Origin: Bdellovibrionales bacterium
Lineage (GTDB): Bacteria; Bdellovibrionota; Bdellovibrionia; Bdellovibrionales; UBA840
Assembly: GCA_020434605.1 (NCBI GenBank)
Contig: JAGRAL010000209.1
Location: 1 to 7,755, forward strand
DNA length: 7,755 nt
Reading direction: 5' to 3'
Positions 5,164 through 7,755 of the stretch are shown piece after piece. The first letter of the stretch is position 1. Every line of letters starts with the position of its first letter. The notes under the pieces are model-generated. The model had not been told where the DNA came from, made no database searches, and saw nothing but the letters and a program-made list of their open reading frames with translations. A program made the translations under genes and the position numbers.

Positions 5164-6059
5164 GTTACAAAGCAGGATTTATTGGTTTAGTAGGGCTTCC
5201 AAATGCAGGAAAAAGTTCACTTGCAAATATGGTGGTTGGTTCAAAGTTTTCTATAGTATGCTCTAAAGCACAAACGACGAGACGACGTGTAATGGGTATT
5301 TATAATGATGATGAATGCCAGTTTGTAATTACTGACGCTCCTGGAGTTGTGGGTACTACCTCAGGCCTAAACACATTTTTACAAGAAGAGTACCGAGATG
5401 TAATGGATAAATCAGATGTACTACTAGCTTGTTTAAATCTAGATGCTAATAACCCTGAGACATTGACATCTATTTGTGAAGCAGTGAAAGCGCAAAATAA
5501 ACCGTGGGCGATTGCGATTACAAAAGTAGATTTACCTAAAATACACCGAATTTCAATTTTAAGAGAACTGTTTTCGGGCTACGGAGTACCTGTGGTAGGC
5601 GTATCTACCGAGACAGATATTAAGTCTCACACAGAAGTATTGATTGATTTATTTAAGACTCTGCTTCCAGAAGCTACGGCTCCAATGTATCCAACGGATA
5701 GTTACACAACAGAATCTGTTAGAGATTTATCAGCAGAGCTAGTTCGTGAAAAATGCTTTAAATACTTACATGATGAAATCCCTTATGGCCTTGCAACTCA
5801 AGTTAGAAAGTTTGAAGAGGGCGCTGCTTTACAGAAGATTTTTGTAGATATCGTTGTAGAGAGGGATTCGCATAAATCCATGGTAATCGGTAGAAATGGC
5901 GAACATTTAAAAAGAATTGGTATGGAAGCAAGAAAAGATATCGAGCAAGTGACTGGGACAAAGGTTTACTTAGAGCTACATGTGGCGGTTAAAGATAAGT
6001 GGACAAGAAACCCTATGCAATTAAAGGACTTTGGGTATGTGGTTAGAAAACAAAACTAA
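5160..6059 (+). CDS. era: GTPase Era
   Basis: A 299-residue GTPase of the usual Era length that binds the 3' end of 16S rRNA and promotes 30S maturation. G1 is GLPNAGKS (12-19), the switch I region holds the Era-typical AQTTR (37-41), and G3 is DAPG (59-62; usually DTPG). The KH domain is intact: MVIGRNGEHLKRIG (241-254) with the GxxG loop 244-247, then the AR.DIE helix and a terminal FGY. Odd points: G4 reads TKVD (121-124) instead of NKVD, and G5 reads ST (149-150) instead of SA, so guanine recognition is eroded relative to the family; the segment after G3 is also shorter than usual. It overlaps rnc by 4 bp (ATGA), with GGAG 8 nt upstream inside rnc, which indicates translational coupling. 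Confidence 0.93.
   Translation: MSYKAGFIGLVGLPNAGKSSLANMVVGSKFSIVCSKAQTTRRRVMGIYNDDECQFVITDAPGVVGTTSGLNTFLQEEYRDVMDKSDVLLACLNLDANNPETLTSICEAVKAQNKPWAIAITKVDLPKIHRISILRELFSGYGVPVVGVSTETDIKSHTEVLIDLFKTLLPEATAPMYPTDSYTTESVRDLSAELVREKCFKYLHDEIPYGLATQVRKFEEGAALQKIFVDIVVERDSHKSMVIGRNGEHLKRIGMEARKDIEQVTGTKVYLELHVAVKDKWTRNPMQLKDFGYVVRKQN
6023..6028 (+). promoter_or_regulatory. Ribosome binding site that fixes the der start
   Basis: AAAGGA lies inside the end of era. It is 8 nt from ATG 6037 but only 2 nt from the in-frame TTG at 6031, so the ATG is the better start. Confidence 0.6.
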
Positions 6060-7497
6060 AACAAATAGAATAGCCATTATTGGAAGACCTAACGTGGGTA
6101 AGTCTACGCTTTTTAATATTCTAACGGATAGTAGAAAGGCAGTAGTAAAAAACCAGTCTGGGGTGACAAGAGATATTCAAATTGAGCCTGGAGAGTGGTT
6201 AGGTAGAGAGTTTGATGTTATTGATACGGGCGGTCTGACTGAAGCCGAAGATGTTTTTTCGGTAAAAATCAAAGAGCAAGTCTTAGAAATGATTGAGTCT
6301 GTAGATGTAATAGTAATGGTAGTTGATGGTAGAGCAGGGATGTGTCCAGAAGACCGTGAGGTTTGTAAAATCATTCAGCAAAGTCAAAAGCCGTTTTGCG
6401 TAGCGGTTAACAAAATTGATAAAGTCTTTGAAGAAGATCTTTTAAAAACTGAGTTTTATGAGTTTAACGAAAACGTCTTCCCATGTTCGTTTGAACAAAG
6501 AAGAGGTATCACAGAAGTTTTAGTTTGGGCGCTTTCACACTTTGAAGAAAATAAATCTACCTATAGAGAAGGCTTAACAATCGCTATCGTTGGAAAGCCA
6601 AACGTAGGTAAAAGCTCTCTTTCAAACCAGCTTTTAGGTGAAAATAGAATGTTAGTATCTGATATCGCAGGTACGACAGTGGATTCTATAGATTCAGAGT
6701 TTATATATAATAACAAAAAATATATTTTGATCGATACGGCTGGTATTCGTAAACGTGGTAAGATGAGTTCTGAGGTAGAATTAATTTCTACCTTTAAATC
6801 ACAATCCTCTATTCAAAGAGCAGATTTAGTGCTTTTAATGGTGGATGGATTAATCGGTCCATCAGATCAAGATACGAAGCTTGTTGAGTATATATTAAAG
6901 CAGCATAAGCCAGTCATTTTAGTTTCTAATAAGTTAGATCTTTGTGAAGAGCAAATTCCTGAATTTAGAAAACAATTTAGACAAAATATTGCTCACGAGT
7001 TTCATTTCTTTACGGATATTCCAGTTTGCTTTATCAGTGCTACGACAACCTCAGGTGTTAAGAAATTATTTGAGATGATTGAAGAGATGGATGAAAAACT
7101 ACATAAAAAGATTTCTACATCTAAACTCAATGATTTTTTCTTTGATGTTATTAGAAAGCCACCAGCGCCTGTGTATGCTACTCGTGATGTTAAGTTCTAT
7201 TATTTAACACAGACGCAGCAAAAACCTCCGTCGTTTATTGCTTTTACAAATTGTCCTGAAGGAGTGAATCCGTCGTATCGCAGGTTCTTAGCTAAAAATA
7301 TTAAACAAGAATTTGGCTTCGATGGAGTTCCGATACGTATTTTTGCTATGAGATCTCAGAGTAAGAAGAAAAAGAAGGATGAAGAGAGTCTAAGTACGCA
7401 ACAAGGTGAAGTGGATGTTGAAGCTTTAGTAAATGAAGAGGTAATTCCTAAGTCGCTATCTAATGTAGATAGCATTGGTGCGCAGGAAGTATTTTAA
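6037..7497 (+). CDS. der: Ribosome-assembly GTPase Der (EngA), two G domains
   Basis: From ATG 6037 the protein has 486 residues. Der assists 50S subunit maturation. G domain 1: GRPNVGKS (16-23), GVTRD (42-46), DTGG (63-66), NKID (125-128); the expected SA of G5 is replaced by CSF (150-152). G domain 2: GKPNVGKS (186-193), DTAGIRKRGK (233-242), NKLD (298-301) and a normal SAT-type G5 (FISATTTSG). Its G2 reads GTTVD (212-216) where the family usually has GTTRD. A KH-like domain follows (about 360-438, with KPPAPVY and SFIAFTN blocks). The last ~47 residues are an extension beginning SQSKKKKK, then acidic and low complexity, longer than the B. subtilis protein; E. coli Der also has a tail. It overlaps era by 23 bp; its TAA shares bases with the stop of the opposing gene. 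Confidence 0.95.
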   Translation: MWLENKTKTNRIAIIGRPNVGKSTLFNILTDSRKAVVKNQSGVTRDIQIEPGEWLGREFDVIDTGGLTEAEDVFSVKIKEQVLEMIESVDVIVMVVDGRAGMCPEDREVCKIIQQSQKPFCVAVNKIDKVFEEDLLKTEFYEFNENVFPCSFEQRRGITEVLVWALSHFEENKSTYREGLTIAIVGKPNVGKSSLSNQLLGENRMLVSDIAGTTVDSIDSEFIYNNKKYILIDTAGIRKRGKMSSEVELISTFKSQSSIQRADLVLLMVDGLIGPSDQDTKLVEYILKQHKPVILVSNKLDLCEEQIPEFRKQFRQNIAHEFHFFTDIPVCFISATTTSGVKKLFEMIEEMDEKLHKKISTSKLNDFFFDVIRKPPAPVYATRDVKFYYLTQTQQKPPSFIAFTNCPEGVNPSYRRFLAKNIKQEFGFDGVPIRIFAMRSQSKKKKKDEESLSTQQGEVDVEALVNEEVIPKSLSNVDSIGAQEVF

Positions 7498-7755
7498 AAA
7501 TTTACGCCAAGGACCGCTAGAATTTGGTACAAGTCACCTTCTAGCGAGTAGCCAGTAGAGTCACCATTCTCATCTTTTAAGAAGGTGTTTTCATCATTAA
7601 AATTGATGTACGTATATTTTGCTTCGGCTCCAATGTAAGCTGAGTTTCTAGAAAATGGAACCTCAAAACCAACTCCAGCGTTAAAACCTAAAGCACCATC
7701 ACGGCTATCAGCATCCGCCTGATCTAGAGTATAGGTTCTATAGACTTGTGAAAAA
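7494..7755 (-). CDS. C-terminal part of a beta-barrel outer membrane protein (partial)
   Basis: Reading the reverse strand from the window edge gives 86 residues plus TAA (7496-7494); the start lies beyond base 7755. The fragment has the alternating pattern of outer membrane strands: GFNAGVGFEVPF (about 23-34), AYIGAEAKYTYINF (39-52), an acidic polar loop (DENTFLKDENGDST, 54-67) and a last strand YQILAVLGVNF (76-86). The terminal Phe, with hydrophobic residues at alternating positions before it, is the usual BAM recognition signal. This is consistent with a small barrel of the OmpW / OMP_b-brl type, but the family cannot be fixed from the fragment. The gene is convergent with der and shares TTAA (7494-7497), which supplies both stop codons. 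Confidence 0.75.
   Translation of the reverse strand, partial: FSQVYRTYTLDQADADSRDGALGFNAGVGFEVPFSRNSAYIGAEAKYTYINFNDENTFLKDENGDSTGYSLEGDLYQILAVLGVNF
7515..7546. repeat. Inverted repeat just downstream of der, within the opposing gene
   Basis: CGCTAGAA (7515-7522) and TTCTAGCG (7539-7546) are perfect 8-bp arms around a 16-nt spacer, starting 18 bp after the der stop. In the der transcript it would form a 3' hairpin, but no U-run follows. On the other strand it is coding sequence (codons for SLEGDLYQILA). Confidence 0.4.

Noticed and set aside
5012..5266. 84-residue + strand open frame spanning the rnc-era junction
   Set aside because: It runs in another frame over two well-conserved genes and shows no domain signal.
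6031..6036. TTG at 6031 as the start of der
   Set aside because: The AAAGGA site is only 2 nt away from it but 8 nt from ATG 6037, which also gives a normal Der N-terminus.
6177..6374. 65-residue open frame on the - strand inside der
   Set aside because: Antisense shadow of the first G domain; Ser/Thr/Ile-rich low-information sequence.

Overview
The window looks like a low-GC Gram-negative chromosome and probably belongs to the Bdellovibrionota (Bdellovibrio / Bacteriovorax-type bacteria). That placement is inferred from the rnc-era-der cluster, a Tat-exported HiPIP, a beta-barrel outer membrane protein and the overall character of the divergent proteins; no rRNA or other diagnostic marker is present. 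I see no mobile elements, CRISPR arrays, tRNAs or rRNAs.

Layout. (1) 1-642, + strand: the 3' part of queE (7-carboxy-7-deazaguanine synthase), cut by the window edge just before its radical-SAM cysteines. (2) 643-1344, - strand: a DUF1624 / HGSNAT-like membrane protein whose stop codon directly abuts the queE stop. (3) 1345-1625: a 281-bp gene-free divergent region with two clear inverted repeats. (4) 1626-2306, + strand: an unassigned protein that I read as a shortened, catalytically degenerate FabD-type acyltransferase. (5) 2309-3430, - strand: a probable tandem GNAT-fold protein. (6) 3540-3920, + strand: a high-potential iron-sulfur protein with a Tat signal. (7) 3917-4246, - strand: a small secreted protein with six evenly spaced cysteines, sharing its stop region with the HiPIP gene. 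(8) 4432-7497, + strand: the operon rnc-era-der (RNase III and two GTPases of ribosome assembly), coupled by overlapping reading frames. (9) 7494-7755, - strand: the C-terminal end of a beta-barrel outer membrane protein.

The clear functional unit is rnc-era-der: rRNA processing by RNase III, then Era on the 30S subunit and Der on the 50S subunit. The other genes are single units in alternating orientation. All four tail-to-tail junctions are packed to 2 nt or less, or overlap, so transcription must end inside the opposing gene or produce antisense RNA.

The points most worth a second look are departures from family norms: a 9-residue insertion between the second and third cluster cysteines of QueE, an Asp-to-Cys change at a metal-binding position of RNase III, eroded G4/G5 motifs in Era, the FabD-like protein lacking its catalytic Ser and His region, and the Cys-repeat secreted protein. 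I see no convincing new multi-gene system.
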